From: Sugiyamaella lignohabitans | Lineage: Eukaryota; Ascomycota; Dipodascomycetes; Dipodascales; Trichomonascaceae | DNA length: 64,000 nt | Reading direction: 5' to 3' | NCBI RefSeq assembly: GCF_001640025.1 | Contig: NC_031672.1 | Location: forward strand, 2,232,001 to 2,296,000 | Part shown: positions 19,710-30,758 of the stretch, piece after piece | Layout of the letters: every line of letters begins with the position of its first letter | Position numbering within the stretch: position 1 is the stretch's first letter | Made by a program: the position numbers and the translations under genes | Notes under the pieces: model-generated | Seen by the model: only the letters and a program-made list of their open reading frames with translations | The model's database searches: none | Told to the model about the DNA's origin: nothing

Positions 19710-22700
19710 TCATATGTTTGGGAGAGTGAACGGGTTGGGTTCCCCGTTTGGTCGACCAAGGTTAGCACCAAATCTTCTGTTCAGAACAGGTTCGTTCTCT
19801 GGGTGACCACCAGCATCATCCCTATGATTCTCTGTAGCTGGACGAGGCACTGGTTCGGGTTCAGGCTGACGGGCTTGTGGTTGATCTGGAGCTCGCTGTT
19901 GTCGAGCTGCTTCATCTCGCCTTTGCTTCCACCATAAGAACAAAATTATAGCAGAAAAGAAACCTACAATTACAAGAGAATCCACCAAATCACCCTCTGC
20001 ATCTATCCAGTCGAGGTTAGAGATATTGAACTCGCCCGCTTCTTCAGCGTATTCGTTCCAGATCTTGAACTCCATCTCTTTCCATCTCACCCAGAACTGG
20101 TCCCATTGTTCTTTGAATGACAGCTTTGGCTTCGCCTCGGGGATAATGTCTCGTATTTTCCCACCAGTCAAGGTGTTCCAATATGCTTTTAGATGCAGCT
20201 GCAATAGTGATAGCTTTACAGGTAAATACGCTTCTGGTGAAGATACTAAAGCATGGTCGTAATATCGTTTCGCTAGGTGGTAGTCGTTTTCGTGGCCAAT
20301 ACCATTCTCATACATCCATCCCAGATTCCAGCTGGCCATTCCATTACCTCGATCTGACGCAGCGCTATAACAAGCAGCTGCCTTTTCGGGATTAGCAGTT
20401 GTACCAATTCCTTTCAAATAATAGTCACCCATTTTGACCTGGGCATCAGTATTTACTTGCTTGGATGCTCGAGTCCAGTAAATAAGACTCGTCAACGAAG
20501 AGTTAGGAAATATGCTTTTCACACCAGCACTGCCATTTGTCATGTCGATATAACCAGGAGACTCGTCTAGAATATATGCCACATTGACCTGAGCAGATTC
20601 GTATCCCTGTTCAGCAGCAATAAGAAATCCCAACAGTGCTGACACAGTGTCTCCTTCCCTATACATTTTCTGGGCCCACCTGAGAGGAGAATGGTAATCT
20701 TCAACTCTTTCAGTTAGCTGCTTCAACAAGAGCACTGATTCTTCATATGTAATACCTCTTCCGCTGCCGTCATCTTTTTCGGCATGCTTTTGGCTTGAAA
20801 TAAGATGGTCAGAGTAAATAAACAAAGCCTCTAGATGATTTGCGTTGGCAGCGTTTGTAACAAACTCCATTTCGCTAACCTTGTCACCTCGAGCTCTGTA
20901 AATACGTGCTAGGTTCATTTGAGCTCCAGGAAGGTTCTTAGCAGCAGCTATCTTCAAATGTTCCAAAGCTTGGTCAACATCTCTTGGTACTTCTACTCCG
21001 TATAAAAACATAAGCCCAAGGCCGTCATGCGAGATCGCATCACCATTGGCAACTCCTCTTCGAAACCACTCCAGCGCTTTGGTGGTATTCTGAGCCACAC
21101 CTTCACCTCGAAGATACCGTTGGCCCAAGAACCCAGCACACCTTGTAGCAAAATGCATCGAATCTTTGTCAAGTTTTGCAGTAGCTCCTCGGATAGGCTC
21201 CACACTTGAGCTGTTAATGTCCCAGACTTGACCCGCGCCTCGTAGCGCATGACCAACGGCTCTTTTATAATCGGGTTCTGAGTATATGCCACCCTCGTAA
21301 AATAGAGCTGCCAGTGCAAATTGAACAATTAATGACTCATCAGATACAAATTCGTCAAATTCTAAAATACCTTCAATTGGTCCTAAACCATACAACTGGT
21401 TCCTATTAAACCTAGCTAATCCACTACCAGAGGAGGTATCACTAGCACCTTGACCAAAAATACCGCCGTAAAACTCGTCAGCAATAATAAACGAGTTATG
21501 GCCCAAATGACGTTTGCCTAGAGTTGCAGGAACACCACTGTTCAAGTAATAATCTAAACTCTTCTCAGCAGCAGACCTATAAAATCCGTATGCCGCCTCA
21601 TAGTTGGTAGGTCCAGCAATAGCTGCTAGGTGACGAAATCCCATGGCCATCTTAGCTCTGACATCTCCTCCATATGCTGCAAATGTATAATACAATGAAG
21701 CCTTGGCTTGATCCACAGGTACCGTATTAAACAAGCCGGTAGAGTAGGCAAGACCAATCATGAACTGAGCAGTAGAGTTACCACGATCCGCTAATTGCTC
21801 GTAGTACTCAATTGCCTTGGGGAAGTCTCTTTCACAAGTATAATTTCCATAGAAATGCATATCAGCCAACATATATAAACCGTCGGCCGAACCAACCTGG
21901 GCTGATTCTTCTAGTAAGCTTATTGCTTCAGATAGCTTTTCTGAAATTTCGTGATTTCTGTTTTCGAGATCGATTTCATAATCAGTTTGTTCTTGAAGAG
22001 ATGGACCCAGCAGGTTGGTTATTGATTTTTTAATCAACTCTTTCGGGTGCCGCAATTTTTGTACGAGATATCGTCTAATTTGAGCTGGACCAGACCGTGC
22101 TCTTAGTGGCAAGGGCATGTTAGAAGAAGTCAGAATTGCATGCGATGGAAGAGATGGTGTTACCGTAGCCTTTGAATCAGATAATAGCTGCTGAATTGAA
22201 TCCAAGATAGCCATGGCTTCCGAAAATAGTAAATTGCCTTTTGCTGCATCGGCTGCGTTTACGCTCGTGGTTTCAGCCCCTGTTTCGACAATTGAAGAAG
22301 ATGAATCTTTGATATCCGTTACGTGAGCCTGCTCAACATCACCAACATGTTCATCATATTTTTGAAATTCTTCACCACTATCAGTATAATCATAATTGTC
22401 CTCAACGATCACATGCTCATTATTAATGCTATGAACATAGTCACTATCAATTGCCTCCCCAACGAAAACCTCAGATTCATCAGAATCTAATTCAATTTCA
22501 TGGTCAGAGAATCCTTGGCTATTGTCATCTGCTTCCTGAAATACCAAATTATTTTGTTCATTTTCCGTAGTGGCAATCTCAATCTCAGGTTCAGCATTTA
22601 TAGGTTCGACATTAGCAACAGCATGCACATGGTTTTGAACATTCCCGCTCTGAACATCATTTGCGTTCACATATGCAATTAGTCCTGCTATCACAGTGAC

Positions 22701-22736
22701 AACAAAATAAGCTGTGTCCACACGGAATAGCCTCAT
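19710..22736 (-). CDS. HRD3: Hrd3/SEL1L, ER-associated degradation scaffold
   Basis: 1008 residues, intronless (833 in Saccharomyces). Hrd3 is the lumenal partner of the Hrd1 ubiquitin ligase and recruits misfolded glycoproteins with Yos9. It begins with a signal peptide (MRLFRVDTAYFVVTVIAGLIAYVNA), followed by an acidic low-complexity lumenal region to about residue 200. Many Sel1-like repeats follow, such as AQFMIGLAYSTG, QRYLRGEGVAQN and DGLGLMFLYGVEVPRD. One C-terminal membrane span (about 925-942, LVIVGFFSAIILFLWW) precedes a Pro/Arg/Glu-rich cytosolic tail. The long acidic segment is more extended than in Saccharomyces. It is divergent from TAD2. KAR2, another ER quality-control gene, is in the same window. 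Confidence 0.93.
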   Translation of the reverse strand: MRLFRVDTAYFVVTVIAGLIAYVNANDVQSGNVQNHVHAVANVEPINAEPEIEIATTENEQNNLVFQEADDNSQGFSDHEIELDSDESEVFVGEAIDSDYVHSINNEHVIVEDNYDYTDSGEEFQKYDEHVGDVEQAHVTDIKDSSSSIVETGAETTSVNAADAAKGNLLFSEAMAILDSIQQLLSDSKATVTPSLPSHAILTSSNMPLPLRARSGPAQIRRYLVQKLRHPKELIKKSITNLLGPSLQEQTDYEIDLENRNHEISEKLSEAISLLEESAQVGSADGLYMLADMHFYGNYTCERDFPKAIEYYEQLADRGNSTAQFMIGLAYSTGLFNTVPVDQAKASLYYTFAAYGGDVRAKMAMGFRHLAAIAGPTNYEAAYGFYRSAAEKSLDYYLNSGVPATLGKRHLGHNSFIIADEFYGGIFGQGASDTSSGSGLARFNRNQLYGLGPIEGILEFDEFVSDESLIVQFALAALFYEGGIYSEPDYKRAVGHALRGAGQVWDINSSSVEPIRGATAKLDKDSMHFATRCAGFLGQRYLRGEGVAQNTTKALEWFRRGVANGDAISHDGLGLMFLYGVEVPRDVDQALEHLKIAAAKNLPGAQMNLARIYRARGDKVSEMEFVTNAANANHLEALFIYSDHLISSQKHAEKDDGSGRGITYEESVLLLKQLTERVEDYHSPLRWAQKMYREGDTVSALLGFLIAAEQGYESAQVNVAYILDESPGYIDMTNGSAGVKSIFPNSSLTSLIYWTRASKQVNTDAQVKMGDYYLKGIGTTANPEKAAACYSAASDRGNGMASWNLGWMYENGIGHENDYHLAKRYYDHALVSSPEAYLPVKLSLLQLHLKAYWNTLTGGKIRDIIPEAKPKLSFKEQWDQFWVRWKEMEFKIWNEYAEEAGEFNISNLDWIDAEGDLVDSLVIVGFFSAIILFLWWKQRRDEAARQQRAPDQPQARQPEPEPVPRPATENHRDDAGGHPENEPVLNRRFGANLGRPNGEPNPFTLPNI

Positions 22737-23142
22737 TTTAATTGAAGAGGAAAGTGTGTTTCATCCCTGGACTATATAACTTGAGATTCAATCTGAAGTG
22801 ACATGTCATTTGCATACTGAGTGTTAATCGGTAGCCGCCCAAGCGCATTTACGTATGATTACTACTATTAATCCTGAAACAAACGAGTCAGTATCGCAAG
22901 AACCACTAGAAAATATAGGATAAAAATCTGTTGAAATCAGACATGGCTCTCAAAACCAGTTTATAAAATAAAAGTTTAAAAACCATAGAGAACAACCGGG
23001 TTTATATTATAAAAGCTGCTAACTCTGTACCCCAACTCGAATCACTGTTGATAGCGCCGTGTGAATCAATATTATCGTGCATAGATAAGATATTGCTGAA
23101 AAATTCGATCCGGAAGACACAAATTGCCCAGCTCCAGCCAAA
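22737..23142. promoter_or_regulatory. Divergent HRD3/TAD2 intergenic region
   Basis: 406 bp between start codons, AT-rich, with a TATATAA sequence near 22774 on the HRD3 side. No GC element and no convincing UPR element was found. Confidence 0.35.
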
Positions 23143-24066
<924 letters not shown>

Positions 24067-24173
24067 ACGATTGTAATCAATACCTTCACCCGCCAGCATT
24101 GAGCATGTAATTTATTTGTAACGATAATGATAAGATGAATAGACCAGAATTTTTTTATTCCCCTGGATTTGGT

Positions 24174-24233
24174 CTACTCTCGCTTCTCTCGAGTAGCAAC
24201 GGGGTCTGGGGCGGAGCCCCAGCCGCCGGAGGC
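24174..24233. repeat. GC-hairpin element, half copy (E11)
   Basis: Between the convergent TAD2 and SNX4 stops. The hairpin next to the terminal module has changed to CTACTC...GAGTAG, with pairing retained at its base. Confidence 0.85.
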
Positions 24234-24297
24234 AGACCACAGTCCAGTAATTAATTAATCATAAAAATATATAGCTAGATAGATAGGTAGAGGATCG

Positions 24298-25755
24298 TTA
24301 GGCATCAGGTTGGGCACCGATGGTTTTGGCGATGGAGGACCATTCCTTGATCATGTTCTGATAGAACTCGATGTGTCCGTCAGCAAGGCCAGCAAGAGTG
24401 TCTTTCATTTCGAGCGATTTAATGCTTTCAAAGATGGCGACTTCGTTAAGAGTAACCTCCTCGAACTTTTCCGAGGTGATTTTAGCGCCAGACACTTCTT
24501 GTTGAAGATCTTTAATCTTCGATTCCAGTTTATTGAGTCGCTCTTTACGAGCGACTTCATGATTGATTCCTCGCAAGTCCTCGACCTTGTTACGTAGGAA
24601 ATTGCTACCTCCACCAGAAAGTAGTGTATTCCTATCAGATTCGGCTTTAGTGAGATAGTCTGAAAGACCCTCGAAGTCTAATTGTTTCTGGTCACGCGCT
24701 CGAATAAGGCCCTTGATGGATGCTACATAGTTCTCCATGTCCCGTAACGACACAATATAATCGTTATCGACTTGTTCGCGAAGAATATTGGCATTTTGCG
24801 AAAAGTACTCAACACCTCTAGCGAATTCTTGAAATTCCCGTCCCAACTGTGGTTCTAAAGTGGACAGCTTCTTCATCTGCTGAGAAAACTCGTCTAAATC
24901 ATGAACGAGATCTGACTGGCGGCGAACAACTCGAGAAAACGTCTTGATAATCGCACCAAGGTTATCATCGAGTTTGTCAGCTCTTTCTTTGACTTCTATG
25001 AGCTCTTGAGACTGGTTGTTGACTTTGGCGAATGCATTTAGGAAGGTATCAGAGATACCATCAAGGACAGAAACCACTTCAGGAGCAGTATTTGGGTTGA
25101 CCAAGTCAGTACCACCGCCACTGGCACTAGATAACCTTGAACCGCCTTTATGCTTTTTATAGGCGTTCCAATCATCACTCTCAAGAAAAGTGTAAAGAGA
25201 TCTAGACTTCTTAAGCAGAGGATGGTGAGTGACTCTGGAGAGAAAGCGAGTTAATGAAGTTGCTCTTTTAAGGGTGAATTCACTAGCAAATCTGTCTCCT
25301 TTAATATACTCTAATCGAGATTTGTCTGGTAGAGGAGGTACAGCCACTGCCGGGTACTGGTTCAGCAGTGTGTTATACAAATACACAAAGTCTGAAAACC
25401 GTCGTCGCACCCTTGCCGTGGCATTCTGGAAACTAGGACTATTGGTTTCTGTGGACACACAGTATGTGATATAGGCGTTCTGGCCGTCTTGTTCTTTCTG
25501 AGGATCATTCACTAAACAATTGAAATAAATATCGGATTTGGTAGATGCAAAGAGATGGGATGATGAAGATGGACCTGCTTCAGAACTAGACCCGATTCCA
25601 CCTTCATCACCATTCGACACATAATCCGTATCTGTAGGATGAAATGTATCGTCGTTATATGCACTCGATGGTCCAGCGGCATTGTGAGAAGATTCACTCG
25701 CCGCTGCTTCATCAGCATCTGCTGAGTCCCAAGTGACGTTTGTGAAGTCAGACAT
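24298..25755 (-). CDS. SNX4: Snx4/Atg24, PX-BAR sorting nexin
   Basis: 485 residues, intronless (423 in Saccharomyces). Snx4 forms a heterodimer with Atg20 or Snx41 on endosomes, recycles SNARE cargo such as Snc1 and supports selective autophagy. An acidic Ser-rich N-terminus (1-70) precedes the PX domain (about 72-200). The PI3P-binding arginine is in RRRFSDFVYLY and the membrane-contact loop is PPLPDKSRLEYIKGDRFASEF. The rest (about 225-480) is a coiled BAR domain, with the family-like segment NFLRNKVEDLRGINHEVARKERLNKLE-type region near 380-410. Vps5 is the alternative, but length and BAR sequence fit Snx4 better. Confidence 0.85.
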   Translation of the reverse strand: MSDFTNVTWDSADADEAAASESSHNAAGPSSAYNDDTFHPTDTDYVSNGDEGGIGSSSEAGPSSSSHLFASTKSDIYFNCLVNDPQKEQDGQNAYITYCVSTETNSPSFQNATARVRRRFSDFVYLYNTLLNQYPAVAVPPLPDKSRLEYIKGDRFASEFTLKRATSLTRFLSRVTHHPLLKKSRSLYTFLESDDWNAYKKHKGGSRLSSASGGGTDLVNPNTAPEVVSVLDGISDTFLNAFAKVNNQSQELIEVKERADKLDDNLGAIIKTFSRVVRRQSDLVHDLDEFSQQMKKLSTLEPQLGREFQEFARGVEYFSQNANILREQVDNDYIVSLRDMENYVASIKGLIRARDQKQLDFEGLSDYLTKAESDRNTLLSGGGSNFLRNKVEDLRGINHEVARKERLNKLESKIKDLQQEVSGAKITSEKFEEVTLNEVAIFESIKSLEMKDTLAGLADGHIEFYQNMIKEWSSIAKTIGAQPDA

Positions 25756-26433
25756 TACCCCACCCTTTTTCTATCTTTTATCGTTTGTTTCAGTATCTTC
25801 TACTTATTGATTCGTTGCTTTGTTGCACCCAATCAGAACAGATTATTCCAATATAACAACCAGAATTCTTCTAACCAGTTTCTTCTATTCAATATCTCAG
25901 TGGTACAGTTTATGTTGTTTGCTGACAATGCTCGAACCAGCAGCAGTCTCTAAAAATCTTCTCCGTTGCTAATCCAAACAAAATCAGTTTACAACTCTCA
26001 AATCCACTGAACAATATCAATTCAGAAAGTAGGAAAATCAAAAAATCTCAGTCTCAATTCGCGCAATTCAAAAACCGACTCTGGATCTCGTGGCAAAGGG
26101 ACAATGGTGAAGTGCAGCATCAGCCCCCGCGATAGCAATCTGTGGGGCTGAACCGACCGAACTGCAGGAACGGTGGAGCATGCCGATAAGCAGTCAGATA
26201 AATAAAACAAAAAAATTAGATATAATACAAATCCTAAACATTTCTTATAATCAGAATCTAGCATGCATTCGGGGGTCGGAGTGTGCCTCCGGCGGCTGGG
26301 GCTCCGCCCCAGACCCTGGTTGCTCCTGCTTCGCAGGAGATAAGGGACCGGAGACGGAACGACTCGAGCGAAGCGAGAGGAGCAGCGGGGTCTGGGGCGC
26401 AGCCCCAGCCGCCGGAGGCATGTAGCCTGACAG
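25756..26433. other. SNX4 upstream / THG1 downstream intergenic region
   Basis: 678 bp, AT-rich, containing the SNX4 promoter and GC element E12. No gene recognised. Confidence 0.45.
26285..26419. repeat. GC-hairpin element, full copy (E12)
   Basis: 135-bp copy in the reverse arrangement, ending only 14 bp from the THG1 stop codon, so probably within its 3' UTR. Confidence 0.92.
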
Positions 26434-27615
26434 TTATTCCAGGAGATAGGGCCGTTTGTTCCAGAAATCGTCGCCAATGATGTCTGTATGCAGGGTCGAA
26501 ATAGTGGCCTTCGACTTCTTTTTCAGCCGTCGTTGGAGTTGTCTCTGTGTCAATGGTGCTGGGGGAGTTGATGGCTGTGTTGGGGTGGGTGTGGAGACGG
26601 GAGATGGGCCGTCTGTGTTGGGGGTTTCGTACTCACGCACAATCACTGTCCCTTTTTTGAATATTTCGGGCTCTTTATTGTAATTAATTCCGAACTGGCT
26701 GAACAGAATCTCATTTTTATCGCTTGATAGAGTGCCTTTTAGTTTTTCTTCAGCTTCTTTCGTTGTCAGACCTCCATCTTGGACCAGTGTCCAGAATGTT
26801 GTGTTGTAGAGGTTGTTGATATGGCAGTCGGCTTGTCGCCATGCTAAGTAGTCCCTGACAATGGTCTTGGATGGATATACCACGGCACGACCGTCAAAAG
26901 TAGGCAGATGATTAAGTTCCAGTTTGCGTCCTGGGAAAAACTCGTCCCATAAGCTTATGTAGTGAGCAGTAAAAGTGCTGACAACAGTGGATACAAGTTT
27001 GCTTTCACGTCTCTCAAATAATTGACAGTCTTTATCTAGCACAAATGAGTACTCGTCACTGTCTCCGTATGCAATAAATATATCAGGGAGAGCAGTCATG
27101 ACAGCTTTAGCAGCACCGTTCATGACATCCAGAGCTCTCCTGTCATTTGGCTTCTTGAATTCGTACTTGGCTGAGAATCTGGCTCGGTGTTAGATATGTA
27201 TTGATGTATCTCTGTCTCTTGACACTAGACTCTAATCGACAAAACCCCATTAGGGACAAAAATCGAAACGGAGAGGGTCCTGTGTCTATGCCAAAAACTG
27301 TAGATATGATCTGAAGTAGCTGCTAAAGATACCAATCGAGCAAAGAGAAAAAGCTGGAGTATCCAGAACATATTCCATAGACATGATCATCATCAGAAAA
27401 TACGGGACCAAAATAAATAGAGAACACTTACAAATGAAAGCCTCTGCCATCCACACGGATGACAATCCAGGTCTCAGGGAGCAGGTGATTCTCGCGCTCA
27501 AAGCCTTTGACATACTCGAACCTGTGACTTTGTTAGTAAAATGATTAAAAAGATCCACCGGAGATGACATTTTCCCTATACAATAAAGAAAGTGTACTCA
27601 CCTGGAGTTGGCCAT
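26434..27615 (-). CDS. THG1: Thg1, tRNA-His guanylyltransferase
   Basis: Adds the extra 5' guanosine (G-1) to tRNA-His, an essential identity element. Exons are 27615-27602, 27521-27432 and 27178-26434, giving 282 residues. Exon 1 encodes only MANS plus a split codon. Metal-binding Asp29 lies in VDGRGFH and Asp76 in GDSDEYSF, the same numbers as in human Thg1. KPNDRRAL, HLPTFDGRAVVYP and HINNLYNTTFW are strongly conserved. Introns are 80 and 253 nt, with branches CTAACAAAGTCACAG and CTAACACCGAGCCAG and no GC element. The C-terminus is extended by a Pro/Thr-rich linker (TPTPTQPSTPPAPLTQ) and a basic segment absent from the 237-residue Saccharomyces enzyme. Confidence 0.93.
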
Positions 27616-28392
27616 TATTTCACAGGTCGATGTCAGGAATCTGAGATTTCTAGCATGAAATTTTCGTAGATCAATATTAATATGCAGGGCTTAAAGTTTA
27701 TATGCAAGAAGGAGAACGATTCTTTTTCAAACTTTATCCATTGGAATAGGAAGATTCCAGTAAGTAATTATTTGACAGAAGGGTTCAAATGCCATTGAGT
27801 GAAAATTATACTTTGCGTATTTTCAATTGTATTTCCAGAGCAATTGCTGACTCTGTGAGGCTTGTTAAGGCTTGATAAGCTGAGAACCAAGATTGAACAG
27901 CAAAGTCGATGTTGAGCTGGAATAATCCAAAAAACGAAATACCATTGTCATTAACACCCTGCCAATTAGTAAATTCCTTTTTGGTGTGCTATCAGAAAAA
28001 TCCAGTCGTTTATATACTATTTTCATGAAAATACAAGAGGTAATCTACAGATCTTAGACCCTGCAGGTGTACTATAACTGGGTCAATTTTACAACCAATC
28101 CGCTTAAATCCACCAAAACTCAATAGCAATAGAAAACAACTCCTCAAAACACGATCTGGACACGCCCATGCCCGACTCGAGCGAAGCGAGAGGAGCAGCG
28201 GGGTCTGGGGCGGAGCCCCAGCCGCCGGAGGCCTAGCCATCCCCGACCAATTCCCACGCCGCACCCGCCGCATGAGTGAGACTTGCGTGGAGGCCTGGAG
28301 ACCGGTTCGTAATCAACAGGTGAAGAAGCAGACAGCAGGTTGCCTCTGTGTACGTGACAAGAGAAAATTCGAACCAATTCGATCGATTCGCC
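27616..28392. promoter_or_regulatory. Divergent THG1/RPN3 intergenic region
   Basis: 777 bp. It holds half GC element E13 about 160 bp upstream of the RPN3 ATG. I looked for the Rpn4 proteasome element (GGTGGCAAA) and did not see it. Confidence 0.4.
28171..28232. repeat. GC-hairpin element, half copy (E13)
   Basis: ACTCGAGCGAAGCGAGAGG module followed by the inverted terminal module. It is located in the RPN3 promoter region. Confidence 0.88.
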
Positions 28393-29964
28393 ATGACTGA
28401 AGATATAAATATGAGTGATAAGCCAGCAGTGGATGTAGAGACCAGTGGAGGACTGGCAGAGGGAGAAAATGTTGAGGCTGGAGAGCCCAGTACCCTGCTG
28501 GTGATTGATGACATAAAACACAACTTTGCGTATCTGGAGAAGGCAGTTTCCAACTTCGATCCGCGGTTCACACTTCGTGTTCTTCGAGGACTTCCGGCAT
28601 TGCGAAAGAGAGTTGATTCCGGCTCACTTTTAAAAGTGATTGAATCGACATATCCAGCCACCGACTCTTCAAAAGAGATCCTTCTAGCATCAGTTCAGAA
28701 GTATCACAAAGAAGATGCCGAGGGAGCTGCTGGTGGTGCTGATTCCGAGTCAATGGCAGTTGATGAGGTTGCCAGTGATAACGAACCTCCATCAACGATT
28801 CTTCCTGAAGTGGATATTTTCTTGCAATTGCTGGTGATTGTGTGGTTGTTGAACCAGGAAGGTGCTACCGAACCCGCCAATCTACAATACATCCAGTCGG
28901 TGGCAGAACATTCAATTAACAAACTACGTCATTATAACCGTCGTTCTTTGGATTACTTGGCTGCTAAACTATGGTTTTACTACTCGCGTATTGCCGAATT
29001 GCAGGGATCCAGCTCGTTCACTAGTATCACTTCTACTCTGCTTCAGGCATTGCGTACCGCCACTTTGCGCCACGATTTAGAGACTCAAGCTTCATTAATC
29101 ACTTTGATTTTGCGAAACTATCTTGCTTCTCATAAAGTATCTCAAGCTGCTAATCTTGTAGCCAAGACCAGTTTCCCCGAGTCGGCAGCATCCAACGCTC
29201 TGGGTGCCCGATACTTGTATTATTTGGCACGAATCAACGCTATCCAGCTCAATTACTCGTCTGCTTTTGAGCAGGTAACTGCTGCTATTCGTAAGGCTCC
29301 ACAAACATCACTTGCAGTTGGGTTTTTACAGGCAGCTAATAAACTGAGCATTGTTGTGGAACTGCTGATGGGCGACATTCCCGACAGATCGATTTTCTTC
29401 CAACCAACGCTGGAAAAGTCATTGGTTCCATATTTCGATGTAGCCAAGGCAGTACGAATCGGCGATCTGGCTCAATTCTCCGAGACGCTTAACAAGCACG
29501 AAAAGGCACTTAAAGCCGACGGAACATACACACTTGTTTTGCGACTACGCCAGAACGTGATTAAAACCGGCATTCGTATTATGAGTCTGACATACTCCAA
29601 GATCTCGTTGAAGGATATCTGTCTTCGCTTGAACCTTGGATCTGAGGAGTCGGCTGAATACGTGGTGGCTAAAGCGATCCGCGACGGAGTCATTGATGCC
29701 ACTATCGACCACGAAAAGGGATACATGCAATCCAAAGAGGTTCTCGACATTTACTCGACAACCGAGCCGCAAAACACCTTCCACGACCGAATCAAGTTCT
29801 GCATCTCACTGCACAATGACTCGGTCAAATCCATGCGCTACCTCCTCAACCATCACCGAGTCGACCTCAAAACCGCCGAAGAAGCCCGCGAGCGCGAAAA
29901 AGAGCTTGCTACCGAGATCCAAGAAGGCACCGACGGTGACGACGACGACGACTTCGAACTCTAG
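28393..29964 (+). CDS. RPN3: Rpn3, 26S proteasome lid subunit
   Basis: 523 residues from the ATG at 28393, the same length as Saccharomyces Rpn3; a second ATG at codon 7 is possible. Rpn3 is a PCI-domain scaffold of the 19S lid. Landmarks are RRSLDYLAAKLWFYYSRIAE, LRHDLETQASLITLILRNYLASHKV, RYLYYLARINAIQLNYSSAFE and GFLQAANKLSIVVELLMGDIPDRSIF. The winged-helix half has NVIKTGIRIMSLTYSKISLKDI and LGSEESAEYVVAKAIRDGVIDATIDHEKGYM. The C-terminus is acidic (TDGDDDDDFEL). The open frame extends 15 codons upstream of the first ATG without a start. Intronless; a full GC element starts 47 bp after the stop. Confidence 0.95.
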   Translation: MTEDINMSDKPAVDVETSGGLAEGENVEAGEPSTLLVIDDIKHNFAYLEKAVSNFDPRFTLRVLRGLPALRKRVDSGSLLKVIESTYPATDSSKEILLASVQKYHKEDAEGAAGGADSESMAVDEVASDNEPPSTILPEVDIFLQLLVIVWLLNQEGATEPANLQYIQSVAEHSINKLRHYNRRSLDYLAAKLWFYYSRIAELQGSSSFTSITSTLLQALRTATLRHDLETQASLITLILRNYLASHKVSQAANLVAKTSFPESAASNALGARYLYYLARINAIQLNYSSAFEQVTAAIRKAPQTSLAVGFLQAANKLSIVVELLMGDIPDRSIFFQPTLEKSLVPYFDVAKAVRIGDLAQFSETLNKHEKALKADGTYTLVLRLRQNVIKTGIRIMSLTYSKISLKDICLRLNLGSEESAEYVVAKAIRDGVIDATIDHEKGYMQSKEVLDIYSTTEPQNTFHDRIKFCISLHNDSVKSMRYLLNHHRVDLKTAEEAREREKELATEIQEGTDGDDDDDFEL

Positions 29965-30758
29965 ACTCCTCCTCTCCGTAATATAATCTATTAGACCACG
30001 AACGGGGATATGCCTCCGGCGGCTGGGGCTCCGCCCCAGACCCCGCTGCTCCTCTCGCTTCGCTCGAGTCGGGCGTGGGGGAGTCACCGCATGCAGGGTC
30101 CACAGGGTCCAAGCTCTGCAAGGGTCCCCACGGCCGACTCGAGCGAAGCGAGAGGAGCAGCGGGGTCTGGGGCGGAGCCCCAGCCGCCGGAGGCACACCC
30201 CTCTCTGCGAAGCGAGGCGGAAAAACCCGACCCGAAACCACCTGGGAGTGGACCCTGGAGATCGCAGATCACGTGCCGAGGAGAGGCTGTCACAAAGCGA
30301 TTCGAGGTCGGGCGGCGGTTGCCTGAAAGAGAGACAGTGGAAAGATTAAAACGGAAGTTTTCGACGTCGAGAAAAGGCCGTGGCTCGATCGTGCGGTGCT
30401 AATTGGGTTTTGCGGTTATTGATATTTGCCGAGTTTGAAAGAAAATTAATTTTTTTTATTGGTCGGTTTATGAACTGTATTTGGCAGGCGTATCTTCGTT
30501 ATTAGGTTTTGCAGAAAATCCCACCGAATAAACGTGTGGGCCGTTTGCATTAGGTCTGAGACTGAGCGATTCCGGCGGTTGTCAAAAGCTGGGTATTCAA
30601 ATTCGAGGAAAGTTTATTTTTTTTGTATTTATTGTGATTTTTTATTGTTGTTATTATTATTTCTAAACTTATTTGCTCCTCGATTCTTTCATTTCCGTTG
30701 GCTTTGTACCAGGTTTGGAGTGTGAATGTACTGGATTCTGGCTCTGTAGTAGCTCAAA
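29965..30758. other. RPN3 3' flank and promoter of the KDM5-type gene
   Basis: Contains full GC element E14 and a CACGTG core near 30270. The last 300 bp are T-rich. No gene recognised. Confidence 0.45.
30012..30194. repeat. GC-hairpin element, longest full copy (E14)
   Basis: 183 bp. Both halves carry the CTCGAG-type module rather than one of each, and the centre is expanded to about 60 bp. Confidence 0.9.
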
